From Megasphaera hominis (GTDB lineage Bacteria; Bacillota; Negativicutes; Veillonellales; Megasphaeraceae), in assembly GCF_014269395.1 (NCBI RefSeq), contig NZ_JACOGK010000019.1:1-58352 (forward strand): a stretch of 58,352 nt of DNA. The letters are read 5' to 3'. The position numbers and the translations under genes are program-made. Below, piece by piece: positions 17,420 through 26,099 of the stretch. Under the pieces are notes generated by a model that saw only the letters and a program-made list of their open reading frames with translations, was not told the DNA's origin and ran no database searches. Every line of letters starts with the position of its first letter. Position 1 is the stretch's first letter.

Positions 17420-18283
17420 TTATTTGCCCTGTGTAATATCCAGGTTGCGTAAGAGAATTTTTTTGCCGCGCCAGGCAAAGGGATAGGTCCCATAGGCGCT
17501 GCGGAATTGCTTGTTTGTCAGGCCCTCTAGGTCTGCTTCTGTCAAAAAGGGCAGACGGCTTTGGTGAAACTCCGCGATAGGCGTCTCCGGAACCGCTGCA
17601 TTATGGGGACACACGCGCTGGCATTCGTCGCAGCCGAAAATCAAGGGCGTCTGGCGGATAATGGCACATTCCTCCGGCGAGAGATCGCCTTTTTTTTGGG
17701 TCACATAGGATTTGCAGCGCTCGTATACATAGCCGTCTTTAGAAAGGCAGGCGCCGGGACAATGGCGGTAGCAGGCACCGCAATGGAGACATTCGCCCTG
17801 ATTGGGTGCATCCGGGTCTAAGGGCAGGGTAGTCAGGACGGCGCCGATAAAGCAGTACGAGCCGTAGACCGGATGAATGAGGCACTGGTTGTCACCGACA
17901 AAGCCCAGGCCGGCCTGGACGGCTAACAGCCGTTCTGTCAGGGGCGATGTGTCAGCAATCGCACGCTGTGTACCGCCCAGGCCGGCCAGGCGGGCAGCAA
18001 TCTTTTCTAAGTACGCCGGTACGATGAGGTGGTAATCGGGCAGCTGGCAGTAGAGAGATAAATTGGCCGGCTTTACTTCAGGCAGAGAATAGGGGAAGAG
18101 AACGACGACGGCAGCCTGGCAGCCAGGCAAAAGGCCTGTCAGATCGTAGCGTTCAGGGCCGTAGCCACTGGCCAGGGGGCAAACGGGCGCCGCTATGGCC
18201 GGTTCTGGCAAATGGGCCGGAGCAATACCCGTACAGGTAAGCCCCAGCTGGGCGGCATATTCTTTAATAAAGGTACTATTCAT
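17420..18283 (-). CDS. QueG-like 4Fe-4S double-cluster protein
   Basis: A 287-residue iron-sulfur protein related to epoxyqueuosine reductase, which completes queuosine in tRNA using cobalamin. It has the ADTSPLTER segment (the Asp equals the QueG catalytic acid), GLGFVGDN, and two ferredoxin-type clusters CLHCGACYRHCP and CDECQRVCP. It lacks the C-terminal HEAT-like extension of E. coli QueG (about 370-380 residues). It may be a short QueG or a paralogous reductase. The ATG at 18283, after GGGGAGATACGT, overlaps the GntR-family gene by 8 nt, so the two are coupled. Confidence 0.72.
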   Translation of the reverse strand: MNSTFIKEYAAQLGLTCTGIAPAHLPEPAIAAPVCPLASGYGPERYDLTGLLPGCQAAVVVLFPYSLPEVKPANLSLYCQLPDYHLIVPAYLEKIAARLAGLGGTQRAIADTSPLTERLLAVQAGLGFVGDNQCLIHPVYGSYCFIGAVLTTLPLDPDAPNQGECLHCGACYRHCPGACLSKDGYVYERCKSYVTQKKGDLSPEECAIIRQTPLIFGCDECQRVCPHNAAVPETPIAEFHQSRLPFLTEADLEGLTNKQFRSAYGTYPFAWRGKKILLRNLDITQGK

Positions 18284-19001
18284 ACGTATCTCCCCGGATT
18301 TCTTCCTGTTGCTGCAAGGCTGCGGCAGCGTCCTGGCGGCGAATGTAATCATAGGCTGTGATATAACAAATATCCAGATGTTTTTCCATAGCCTGGCCGG
18401 CGGCCTGGGCGTCGTGCCGTTCTAAGGCGGCGAGTATGTGGGCATGCTCTTCTGCCGCTTCTGCACAGCGGCTGCGCCGGCTGTACAGGGAGTTAATGCC
18501 GGTACGCTTGATTTTGTCACGCATTTCTTCAATGAGCGTGCGCAGCATGAGATTGCCACTCGATTCGATAATCGTGTTGTGAAATTCTGTATCGTAGCGG
18601 ATAAATTCCTGATAATCCGGCGCTGCGTGACTGCGCTTGTATTTATACAGCTGTTGCTGTACTGTCTGGCGGAGCACGTCCAACTGGTCGGCTGTAATAT
18701 GCTCACACGCCAGCTGGACGGCCAGCTTTTCCAAGGCTGTGCGGATTTGGAAGATGTTTTTCAGGTCCTTCATTCCCAGATCTTTGATCAGGATGCCGCG
18801 ATGGGGCAGGTACTGGACCCAGCCTTCTTTTTGCAGCTCCAGAATGGCCCGCCGGACCGGTGTCCGGCTGATCTGCAACTCCGCAGCCAGCTTCCGTTCG
18901 CTCAGTACTTGGCCGCTGGCATATACCTGATCGAGGAGCCGCTTTTTAATCGTTTTGTATACTTGTATCTGCAAGGACTGATGTTTATACTCCATGGACA
19001 T
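18276..19001 (-). CDS. GntR family (FCD/FadR subfamily) regulator
   Basis: A 241-residue transcription factor. The N-terminal winged helix contains LSERKLAAELQISRTPVRRAI (about 32-52). The FCD ligand-binding helical domain follows with FIRYDTEFHNTII and a late HAHILAALERHDA, whose His/Asp residues usually bind a metal and an organic acid. The ATG at 19001 follows AAGGAGGCCTT. It is cotranscribed with the QueG-like gene. Its promoter faces that of a membrane protein gene and shares a perfect mirrored 13-bp repeat with it. Confidence 0.85.
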   Translation of the reverse strand: MSMEYKHQSLQIQVYKTIKKRLLDQVYASGQVLSERKLAAELQISRTPVRRAILELQKEGWVQYLPHRGILIKDLGMKDLKNIFQIRTALEKLAVQLACEHITADQLDVLRQTVQQQLYKYKRSHAAPDYQEFIRYDTEFHNTIIESSGNLMLRTLIEEMRDKIKRTGINSLYSRRSRCAEAAEEHAHILAALERHDAQAAGQAMEKHLDICYITAYDYIRRQDAAAALQQQEEIRGDTYE

Positions 19002-19034
19002 AAGGCCTCCTTCCGCGCCGCGTGTTTCTCTCTG

Positions 19035-19099
19035 TATTATACCATATGCCGTACCGGCCAGGGCAGGCTCCGTCAGGAGCACGCGAATATGGTATAATA
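19035..19099. promoter_or_regulatory. mirror-image divergent promoters with 13-bp inverted repeat
   Basis: TATTATACCATAT (19035-19047) and ATATGGTATAATA (19087-19099) are perfect inverted copies, and each contains a TGG-TATAAT extended -10 facing its own gene. Centre-to-centre distance is 52 bp, about five helical turns. The match extends beyond what the -10 alone needs, so it may also be a regulator site. Confidence 0.7.
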
Positions 19100-19142
19100 G
19101 AACTGCACAGGTATGCGAAAAACGGATAAGGAGGCGTAAAGC

Positions 19143-19643
19143 ATGAAAAAAGAAGAAATACGCCAGCGGTTTGGCTGTGGCAGCGTAGAAAAAACGTATG
19201 AAAATTCAAAGTGGTTTTCTGTCTTTATGCAACTCGTATTTACCGTTGTCGGCGCCTGGTTTTTCTGGCTCATGCTGGCAGAACCTACATTGATGGCCCG
19301 GTTGGATAATATTGCTGTCCTTATCTTTTGCCTTTGGCGCATTGACCGGCAGCGTGATATCATTTGCTATGTCACGGAAAAGGGGCTGATCGTCCGGCGT
19401 CAGTTCATGTCGTTACAGGAATTTACAGATGAACAAATACACAGTGACCGCAATCTGGTTTTTGTGCGCTATGGCGATATCTTTGAAATTGCCGATAACT
19501 GGAAAGAAATACAGCTTGGCGCTGCTGAAGATGGCGGCCTGGCCATTTTGCCCGTGCACTTACAATTCTTATCCCGTCAGAGCAAGCAGGAAATCATGGA
19601 CCGCATTAAGGAAGAACAGGCTAAGGCTGATGACGGGGAGTAA
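19143..19643 (+). CDS. membrane-anchored protein of unknown function
   Basis: A 166-residue protein. Two adjacent hydrophobic segments (about 25-46 and 52-66) are followed by a cytoplasmic, charged C-terminal half with beta-rich character (VTEKGLIVRRQFMS, FEIADNWKEIQLG), somewhat like bacterial PH-like domains, and a charged Lys/Glu tail. I do not recognise a family. AAGGAGG lies before the ATG. It is divergent from the GntR regulator and may be its target. Confidence 0.7.
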   Translation: MKKEEIRQRFGCGSVEKTYENSKWFSVFMQLVFTVVGAWFFWLMLAEPTLMARLDNIAVLIFCLWRIDRQRDIICYVTEKGLIVRRQFMSLQEFTDEQIHSDRNLVFVRYGDIFEIADNWKEIQLGAAEDGGLAILPVHLQFLSRQSKQEIMDRIKEEQAKADDGE

Positions 19644-19713
19644 ACGTACAAAGGCAGATGTACTAAGATGAATAAGACGGCTTTTTCCTATGAGAATTCT
19701 GTATACCTTTAAC

Positions 19714-19739
19714 ACTTTATTATTTTAACGAAATAAAGT
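19714..19739. promoter_or_regulatory. inverted repeat upstream of amino-acid ABC operon
   Basis: ACTTTATT and AATAAAGT are perfect 8-bp inverted arms around ATTTTAACGA, 61 nt before the first binding-protein gene. No clear -35/-10 pair overlaps it; a poor TATAGG lies just downstream. It is a candidate operator. A small hairpin GCGTC-GCA-GACGC follows at 19770-19782. Confidence 0.45.
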
Positions 19740-19800
19740 AAAATATAGGCATTGATTGATATATCCATAGCGTCGCAGACGCAGATAGAGGGGCGATCAA

Positions 19801-20601
19801 ATGACAAATTGGAAGAAATATATAACGGCCGGTCTCGTAACCGTAGCAGCAGGTCTGCTGGCCGGTTGCGGCAGCACAGATAAAAAGGCAGATACATCTG
19901 CTACAGGGGATAGCCATAAGATTGTCATTGGCTTGGATGATAATTTTCCGCCTTTTGGCTTTCATGACGAAAACGGGGATCTCGTAGGCTTTGATATCGA
20001 TATGGCTAAAGAAGCGGCAAAACGGCTCAATATGGACGTTGAATTTAAGCCCATCGACTGGGACAGCAAGGAAACAGAGCTGAACAGCAAGAAGATCGAT
20101 GCCATTTGGAACGGCCTTTCCATTACACCGGAACGGGAAAAGAAAATCCTCTTCTCCCGGCCTTATGAAAACGGGCCGCAGATCCTTTTGGTCCGGGCCG
20201 ATTCTCCTATTCAGGGCAAAGCCGATCTGGCTGGTAAAATCGTGGGTACCCAGCAGGGCAGCACAGGCCTGGAAGCTATCAATCAGGAACCGGAACTGCG
20301 TGATTCCTTCAAAGAACTCAAGCAGTATTCCGATAACGTGACGAGCTTTATGGATCTTGAAGTAGGCCGTATTGATGCCGTCGTCGTAGCGAAGACGACA
20401 GCTGCCTATTTCATGAATAAGAACAAAGCGAATTTCCGGATTATCGATGTGGGCTATCCGGATATTCCCAGCGGCGTAGGTATGCGTAAGGAAGATACGG
20501 CGCTGAAAGCGAAATTAGATAAGGTGTTGGAAGATATGCATAATGACGGAACCAGTAAGAAAATCTCTGAAAAATGGTTCGGTATGGATATTTCCATGTA
20601 A
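19801..20601 (+). CDS. amino-acid ABC transporter substrate-binding lipoprotein (copy 1)
   Basis: A 266-residue cluster 3 (SBP_bac_3) lipoprotein that binds a polar amino acid or cystine. It has a signal peptide with lipobox LAGC (about 20-23). The ligand fold starts at KIVIGLDDNFPPFGF and includes GFDIDMAKEAAKRL and GLSITPEREK. GAGGGGCGATCAA precedes the ATG. A close paralogue follows 20 nt downstream with the same length and block order, so this is a tandem duplication. Ligand specificity is not readable. Confidence 0.9.
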   Translation: MTNWKKYITAGLVTVAAGLLAGCGSTDKKADTSATGDSHKIVIGLDDNFPPFGFHDENGDLVGFDIDMAKEAAKRLNMDVEFKPIDWDSKETELNSKKIDAIWNGLSITPEREKKILFSRPYENGPQILLVRADSPIQGKADLAGKIVGTQQGSTGLEAINQEPELRDSFKELKQYSDNVTSFMDLEVGRIDAVVVAKTTAAYFMNKNKANFRIIDVGYPDIPSGVGMRKEDTALKAKLDKVLEDMHNDGTSKKISEKWFGMDISM

Positions 20602-20621
20602 CGTACAGGAGGAATACGCGC

Positions 20622-21422
20622 ATGAATTGGAAAAAAGCAATACTCGCAGGTACTTTGGCAGTAACGACAGTGGCCTTGATCAGCGGCTGCGGCAGTGACG
20701 ACAAATCAGCAGCACAAAAGATGCCTGATAAAATCGTCATCGGCTTGGACGATAATTTCCCGCCTATGGGGTTCCGGAATGAAGCAGGCGAGCTGGTAGG
20801 GTTTGATATTGACCTGGCCAAGGAAGCATCGAAGCGCCTGGGTGTACCTGTAGAATTCAAACCGATTGATTGGGACAGCAAGGAAGCAGCCCTGCAAAGC
20901 AAGCAGGTAGATATGCTTTGGAACGGCCTCACCATTACGGAAGACCGGGCCAAGAAAATTGCCTATTCCAAACCGTATATGAATAATGCACAGCTTCTCG
21001 TCGTGCGCGCTGATTCCCCCATCACGGACCGGGCAGGTCTGGCCGGGAAGGTCGTAGGCACGCAGGATGGCAGCAGCTCTATCGATGCCCTCGATAAAAA
21101 TACAGAATTTAAAAATTCCCTTCAAGAAGTGAAGAAATACGGTGACTTCGTAGCAGCCTTCATGGATTTGGAATTGGGCCGTATTGATGGTGTCCTCGTC
21201 GATAGCGTTGTCGGCCGTTACTATATGGCCAAGAAACCGGGCCAGTTCAAGGTCATCGATGACAAGATGGGTGATGAACAGTTCGGCGTCGGTCTGCGCA
21301 AGGAAGATACGCTGCTTTTGGATAAACTCAATGGCGTACTGAAGGATATGAGTGATGATGGTACGCTGACCAAATTATCCCAGAAGTGGTTTAATGAAGA
21401 CATTACAGTCAAAGTGAACTAA
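20622..21422 (+). CDS. amino-acid ABC transporter substrate-binding lipoprotein (copy 2)
   Basis: A 266-residue paralogue of the preceding protein, with lipobox SGC and the same KIVIGLDDNFPPMGF and FKPIDWDSKE blocks. It differs mainly in the hinge and second lobe, so ligand preference may differ. The ATG at 20622 follows AGGAGGAATACGCGC. A terminator-like hairpin lies directly after the stop and before the permease gene, which would make binding proteins more abundant than membrane parts. Confidence 0.9.
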   Translation: MNWKKAILAGTLAVTTVALISGCGSDDKSAAQKMPDKIVIGLDDNFPPMGFRNEAGELVGFDIDLAKEASKRLGVPVEFKPIDWDSKEAALQSKQVDMLWNGLTITEDRAKKIAYSKPYMNNAQLLVVRADSPITDRAGLAGKVVGTQDGSSSIDALDKNTEFKNSLQEVKKYGDFVAAFMDLELGRIDGVLVDSVVGRYYMAKKPGQFKVIDDKMGDEQFGVGLRKEDTLLLDKLNGVLKDMSDDGTLTKLSQKWFNEDITVKVN

Positions 21423-21426
21423 TACA

Positions 21427-21453
21427 ATGAGGGACTGCGGTCCCTCATTTTTT
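21427..21453 (+). terminator. intra-operon attenuating terminator
   Basis: ATGAGGGAC-TGCG-GTCCCTCAT is a perfect 9-bp hairpin followed by six T. It lies between the second binding protein and the permease of one transporter, so partial read-through is expected. Confidence 0.85.
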
Positions 21454-21475
21454 AGGGAAGAAAAGGAAGTGCACT

Positions 21476-22126
21476 ATGGATTATCTGTTGAATATTATAC
21501 CTGCCGTAGCCGTTGGCCTGCAGGTTACGTTAAAGATTTTTGTCATTACCATCGTCCTGAGCCTGCCCTTGGGTATTCTCATGTCGATCGCCCGTATTTC
21601 CAGTATTAAACCGTTGAGCCGTTTTATGTATATGTATATCTACATCATGCGTGGTACGCCGCTCATGCTGCAGATCCTCTTTATCTATTACGGCCTGCCG
21701 TTCATTATTGAAGGCCTGCGCCTGTCTGATTTCCCGGCTGCCATCATCGCCTTCGTCCTCAACTATGCGGCCTACTTTGCCGAAATTTTCCGCGGTGGCA
21801 TTCAGTCTATCGATAAGGGGCAGTATGAAGGGGCCAAGGTTTTGGGTATGAATTATATCCAGACAATGCGCCGCATCGTCCTGCCGCAGGTCATCAAGCG
21901 CGTCTTGCCGCCAGTAGCCAACGAAACGATCAACCTCTTGAAGGATACGTCCTTGGTATACATCCTGGCCATGAACGACATTCTGCGTCTGACGCGGTCC
22001 ATCGTACAGCGCGACTTCGATACGACAGCCTTTATCGTCGCTGCGGCGTTCTACCTCTTCTTCACGTTTATCCTGACCCGTTTCTTTGGCTATCTGGAAA
22101 AACGCTACGCTGTATACGATGAATAA
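21476..22126 (+). CDS. amino-acid ABC transporter permease
   Basis: A 216-residue inner-membrane permease of the HisMQ/GlnP family with five hydrophobic segments. The EAA loop is readable as EGAKVLGMNYIQTMRRIVLPQ (about 120-140). A YIMRGTPLMLQI segment sits near residue 60. GGAAGTGCACT precedes the ATG. It is a single permease, so it should act as a homodimer with the ATPase encoded 12 nt downstream. Confidence 0.92.
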   Translation: MDYLLNIIPAVAVGLQVTLKIFVITIVLSLPLGILMSIARISSIKPLSRFMYMYIYIMRGTPLMLQILFIYYGLPFIIEGLRLSDFPAAIIAFVLNYAAYFAEIFRGGIQSIDKGQYEGAKVLGMNYIQTMRRIVLPQVIKRVLPPVANETINLLKDTSLVYILAMNDILRLTRSIVQRDFDTTAFIVAAAFYLFFTFILTRFFGYLEKRYAVYDE

Positions 22127-22138
22127 GGAGGCATAGTC

Positions 22139-22906
22139 ATGAGCTTTGTTGAAATGAACCATATACGTAAACAATTTGGCAGCTTAGAAGTCCTGAAGGA
22201 CGTGACGCTGCACATGGATGCCGGCGAAGTGGTTTCCATCATCGGCCCGTCGGGCAGCGGTAAAAGTACCTTCCTGCGCTGCCTCTGTCAGCTGGAAACG
22301 ATCAATAAAGGCGAAATCATCGTCGATGGACAGACCATGGTCAGCACCCCGGCGGGCAGCTCAAAGGCCGTCTATGCGCCGGCCTCTCAGGTACGGGCCA
22401 TTTGCCGCCGCATGGGCATGGTGTTCCAGCACTTTAATCTCTTTCCGCACATGACGGTGCTGGAAAATATTTTGGAAGCGCCGCGTGTGGTAAAGGGTAT
22501 GAAGACGGACGAAATTATGCCCATAGCCGAATCCCTCTTAAAACGCGTAGGCCTTTGGTCAAAGAAGGATGCCTATCCATCCCAGCTTTCGGGCGGGCAG
22601 AAACAGCGTGTAGCCATTGCCCGGGCCCTGGCCATGAATCCGGATATCATGCTCTTTGACGAACCGACATCGGCCTTGGATCCGGAACTGACCGGTGAAG
22701 TATTGCGGACTATTAAACAGCTGGCCGATGAAAATATGACCATGATCATCGTTACCCACGAAATGGCCTTTGCCAAAGAGGTCTCTGACCGGGTTCTCTT
22801 TATGGCTGAAGGCATCGTGCAGGAAGACGGCACGCCTGATCAGATTTTTGAACATCCCGAAAACGAACGGACCAAGAGCTTTCTCCAGTCGATGCTTCGT
22901 TTCTAA
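22139..22906 (+). CDS. amino-acid ABC transporter ATP-binding protein
   Basis: A 255-residue GlnQ-type ATPase. It has Walker [10 protein letters not shown] (about 38-46), the signature [17 protein letters not shown], Walker [14 protein letters not shown] and the switch His in VTHEM. The family insert around residues 70-85 is slightly long ([16 protein letters not shown]). AAGGAGG precedes the ATG. It is the last gene of the operon and is followed by a terminator. Confidence 0.94.
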   Translation: MSFVEMNHIRKQFGSLEVLKDVTLHMDAGEVVSIIGPSGSGKSTFLRCLCQLETINKGEIIVDGQTMVSTPAGSSKAVYAPASQVRAICRRMGMVFQHFNLFPHMTVLENILEAPRVVKGMKTDEIMPIAESLLKRVGLWSKKDAYPSQLSGGQKQRVAIARALAMNPDIMLFDEPTSALDPELTGEVLRTIKQLADENMTMIIVTHEMAFAKEVSDRVLFMAEGIVQEDGTPDQIFEHPENERTKSFLQSMLRF

Positions 22907-22922
22907 GAAAAAAAAAACGATT

Positions 22923-22952
22923 CCGTACAGGATTTTCCTGTACGGATTTTTT
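22923..22952 (+). terminator. terminator of the amino-acid ABC operon
   Basis: CCGTACAGGA-TTT-TCCTGTACGG forms a perfect 10-bp stem followed by ATTTTTT. Confidence 0.9.
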
Positions 22953-23003
22953 GATGTATACAGATCTTTTACAAGTAAGCATATCCCTATCTTATTCTAT
23001 TTA

Positions 23004-23012
23004 TGTTATAAT
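23004..23012 (+). promoter_or_regulatory. extended -10 promoter of pgi
   Basis: TGT-TATAAT is an ideal extended -10, 38 nt before the chosen pgi ATG. No strong -35 is visible. Confidence 0.6.
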
Positions 23013-23050
23013 AGGAAAGTAAGCAATAACCTCGAAAGGCAGTGAATAGT

Positions 23051-24493
23051 ATGGCAGAGATTACGTTAAAATCCGGGCTGATTTTAGATTTCAGCAATTT
23101 ATATGGTCCGGATCAATTAATAACGGAACAAGAAGTAGCAGAATTTGCGCCTGTATATGAAAAAGCACACGCTTCTATGCAGACCATGCGTAAGACCGGG
23201 ACTGTTGCTGGCCATCTGTCTAAGGACGGCGAACCGGAAATGGTGCTTTTTCCACAGCTTCCGTATATTGTGGAAGGCAATATTAATAATCCGGAACGGA
23301 TTATGGCCTTGGAAGAATTAGGCAGACAGGTTCGCAATCATGTCGATGCTGTCGTTTTCTTTGGCATTGGCGGCTCCTATTTGGGTGGTAAAGTCCTTTT
23401 TGATGTGCAGTGCGGCGAATTTTGGAATTTGAAGAGCCAGGCAGAACGGAACGGATACCCGCAGGTATTTTTTGCCGGCAATAACGTAGATTCCCATAAG
23501 CTGACGGGCCTGATCCAGACCCTGCGTGCTGCCGGCAGTGTGAAGCCCGGCTATACCGTCATGGCGGTCATCATCTCTAAGTCCGGTTCTACCATTGAAC
23601 CGATGTCTAACTACATGGTCTTAAAACAGGCTCTCAGTGACGCCGGCATCAGCGTAGACACGGTAGCCGTTACGGATCCGCACGAAGGCGACAAGGAAAC
23701 ACTCCTGCACGGCATGGCCCGCAAAGCCGGCTGGCCCATTTTCTACGTACCCGATGGCGTCGGTGGCCGCTTCAGCGTCTTTTCTGAAGTAGGTCTCATT
23801 GTAGGCGCCCTCGTGGGCTTTGATATCCGGGCCTTCCTCGACGGAGCAAAGGAAGCCGACCAGGCCTGCAAGAGCGATAATATCCGTGAAAACCCGGCGC
23901 TCCTCAACAGTGTGCTGAAATATTTAGCCGGTGCCCGTCATGGCCGGGACCTGGAAGTCCTCATGCCTTATGCGGACAACCTGAAATCCCTGTCGGAATG
24001 GTATATCCAGCTTCTGGCAGAATCCCTGGGCAAACGGCTCGACAAACAAGGTCATATCGTCAATTACGGCCGTACGCCCATCGTGGCTGTCGGTACGACG
24101 GACATGCACGCCCAGACACAGGAACATCAGGAAGGGCCTAAGGACAAGATTGTCCAGTTCGTTTCTATCCGGAAATGGGCCGATGATCTCATCGTGCCCC
24201 ATATGTACGATGATTATGAAAAACTGGCTTCCTTTAGCGGCCTGCCATTGAGCAGTATTTTGGAAGCAGCCCGTAGTGCTAATGCCGAAGCACTCCTCGG
24301 CGATGGCCGTCCCAGTGCAAATTACATCTTGCCCGAATTAAATGCGTTTTATCTGGGCGAGCTCATGTTTATGCTGTGCTGGTCTATTGCCTATGAAGGC
24401 GAATTCGCCAATGTCGATGCCTTTAATCAGCCCGGTGTTGAAGTATATAAGCGTTTCCTCAGTGGCCGGCTGAAGAAATTACAAGAAAGGTAG
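23051..24493 (+). CDS. pgi: glucose-6-phosphate isomerase
   Basis: A 480-residue phosphoglucose isomerase that interconverts glucose-6-P and fructose-6-P. SIS-fold motifs are visible: FFGIGGSYLGG (about 100-110), the phosphate-binding SKSGSTIEPMSN, GGRFSVFSEVG, and the QEHQEGPKDK region carrying catalytic Glu/His. It is slightly longer than Bacillus Pgi (about 450). I prefer the ATG at 23051 to the GTG at 23042, which lies too close to GAAAGG. galE follows 8 nt later, so the pair is probably one transcript for sugar-nucleotide supply. Confidence 0.95.
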   Translation: MAEITLKSGLILDFSNLYGPDQLITEQEVAEFAPVYEKAHASMQTMRKTGTVAGHLSKDGEPEMVLFPQLPYIVEGNINNPERIMALEELGRQVRNHVDAVVFFGIGGSYLGGKVLFDVQCGEFWNLKSQAERNGYPQVFFAGNNVDSHKLTGLIQTLRAAGSVKPGYTVMAVIISKSGSTIEPMSNYMVLKQALSDAGISVDTVAVTDPHEGDKETLLHGMARKAGWPIFYVPDGVGGRFSVFSEVGLIVGALVGFDIRAFLDGAKEADQACKSDNIRENPALLNSVLKYLAGARHGRDLEVLMPYADNLKSLSEWYIQLLAESLGKRLDKQGHIVNYGRTPIVAVGTTDMHAQTQEHQEGPKDKIVQFVSIRKWADDLIVPHMYDDYEKLASFSGLPLSSILEAARSANAEALLGDGRPSANYILPELNAFYLGELMFMLCWSIAYEGEFANVDAFNQPGVEVYKRFLSGRLKKLQER

Positions 24494-24501
24494 GATCTGA
24501 T

Positions 24502-25497
24502 TTGAAGATACTGGTTACAGGTGGTGCCGGGTATATTGGCAGTCATACCGTACGGGCACTGCGAGAAAAAGGACACACGGTGATCGTTCTCGATAACCTT
24601 TCCCGCGGTCACAGGGGAGCTGTTCCCGGTGATGTCCGCCTGATTACAGAAGACATTCATCATGTGGACGCTGTACGCCAGCTCCTCATAGAAGAACACA
24701 TCGAAGCAGTCATGCATTTTGCTGCCCATAGCCAGGTTGGCGAATCGATGGAAAATCCGACCATCTATTACGATAACAATGTGGTCGGTACGTATTACCT
24801 GTTAGAAGCAATCCGTCAGGCCCATGTGCCGTACGTCGTCTTTTCTTCGACGGCCGCCGTCTATGGGGAGCCGGAACAAACGCCGATTACAGAAGACATG
24901 CCTTATGCACCGACTAACGTCTACGGACAGACGAAGCTCATGATCGAGCACATGCTGGCCCAGTTTAGCCGGGCGTATGGCCTGCGCTATGTAGCCTTGC
25001 GCTACTTCAATGCTGCCGGAGCGGCTGCCGATGGGACCATCGGTGAAGATCATACGCCGGAAACCCATTTGATTCCGCTCATTTTACAAACGGCTCTGGG
25101 GCAGCGTAAGAGCATTAAAATTTTTGGTACGGACTATCCTACGCCGGATGGCACGTGTATCCGCGACTATATCCACGTTACGGATTTGGCAGCAGCCCAC
25201 GTGCGGGTACTCGAGTACCTGGCCGGCGGCGGCGAGTCCCAATACTTCAACCTCGGTACGCAGCAGGGCATGAGCGTACGGCAAATGATCGACGCGGCAA
25301 AGAAGGTAACGGGCCGCGAGTTTGCTGTCGAAGAAGCGCCGCGGCGTGCCGGCGATCCGGCCATACTGATTGCCAGTTCGGCCAAAATCCAGGCCGTTAC
25401 GGGCTGGAAACCAACGCACAGTAGTGTAGAGACGATTATGGCTGATGCCTGGCGCTGGCATCATACCCATGAGCACGGCTATGGGGATACGAAATAA
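24502..25497 (+). CDS. galE: UDP-glucose 4-epimerase
   Basis: A 331-residue short-chain dehydrogenase/reductase that interconverts UDP-glucose and UDP-galactose. It has the NAD-binding GGAGYIGSH at residue 7, FSSTAAVYG with the catalytic Ser/Thr, and YGQTK with the catalytic Tyr and Lys. It begins with TTG, supported by AAGGTAGGA at the right distance and by the immediate start of the Rossmann strand (MKILVTGGAG). The C-terminus overlaps the start of the GspC-like gene. Confidence 0.93.
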   Translation: MKILVTGGAGYIGSHTVRALREKGHTVIVLDNLSRGHRGAVPGDVRLITEDIHHVDAVRQLLIEEHIEAVMHFAAHSQVGESMENPTIYYDNNVVGTYYLLEAIRQAHVPYVVFSSTAAVYGEPEQTPITEDMPYAPTNVYGQTKLMIEHMLAQFSRAYGLRYVALRYFNAAGAAADGTIGEDHTPETHLIPLILQTALGQRKSIKIFGTDYPTPDGTCIRDYIHVTDLAAAHVRVLEYLAGGGESQYFNLGTQQGMSVRQMIDAAKKVTGREFAVEEAPRRAGDPAILIASSAKIQAVTGWKPTHSSVETIMADAWRWHHTHEHGYGDTK

Positions 25498-26086
25498 AAG
25501 CGCTGCTTGTTTGGAATGGATACGGAACTATACAGTTCATCACACGAAAACGTGGCTCCCGTACGGGGCAATCCTGCTCTTTTTGGCAGGCGTCTGGTTT
25601 TTGTGGGATGGACCTACAGACCGGCAGGAAACCATACGGGAGAAAGAGATCGCAACGCGTTCTCTTTCTCCCGCTTTTTCGTCTTCTGACCAAACGAGCA
25701 GCGCTATAGAAAAGACCACCGCCGGCCGGCCGGTATACAGCCTGGCCGGGACGCTCCGCAGAAAACCCCTGGGAGACCTGTTTTCTGGCGCCACAGAAAC
25801 AGGCACAAAGGCGGCCGCTCCGGAGCAGAAAGAAACCTCTCCCGGAGTAAAACCGCCGTGGAAAGACGGGCGTACAGACCCTGCCCGCCAGGCCAAAGCA
25901 GAACCGCTGCCCGAGGTGTGCGGTTTCATCCGCCAGGGCAGCCTGGGCCTGGTCATTTTAAAAAGCTCTGCGACGACCAAGGCCTGCGGCCCGGGCGATA
26001 CGATCGGCGGCTATTACGTGACCTACGTGCGCCACGATGCCGTAGGTCTCACGCGGCAGGGGGAAACATATGAAATCTATCTATAG
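25481..26086 (+). CDS. GspC-like inner-membrane protein of a secretin pair
   Basis: About 201 residues; the start is uncertain because in-frame ATGs at 25445, 25469 and 25481 all lack a good ribosome site. A single transmembrane helix (about 26-43) is followed by a long Pro/Lys/Thr-rich periplasmic linker (about 45-140). A compact C-terminal domain (about 145-200) reads VCGFIRQGSLGLVILKS...GPGDTIGGYYVTYVRHDAVGLTRQG. This is the layout of GspC/PilP homology-region proteins, which dock on the N0 domain of secretins. A secretin gene follows directly. There is no PDZ domain. The GspC call rests on architecture and neighbour, not on strong identity. Confidence 0.65.
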   Translation: MGIRNKSAACLEWIRNYTVHHTKTWLPYGAILLFLAGVWFLWDGPTDRQETIREKEIATRSLSPAFSSSDQTSSAIEKTTAGRPVYSLAGTLRRKPLGDLFSGATETGTKAAAPEQKETSPGVKPPWKDGRTDPARQAKAEPLPEVCGFIRQGSLGLVILKSSATTKACGPGDTIGGYYVTYVRHDAVGLTRQGETYEIYL

Positions 26087-26099
26087 GAGTGGCAAGCGT

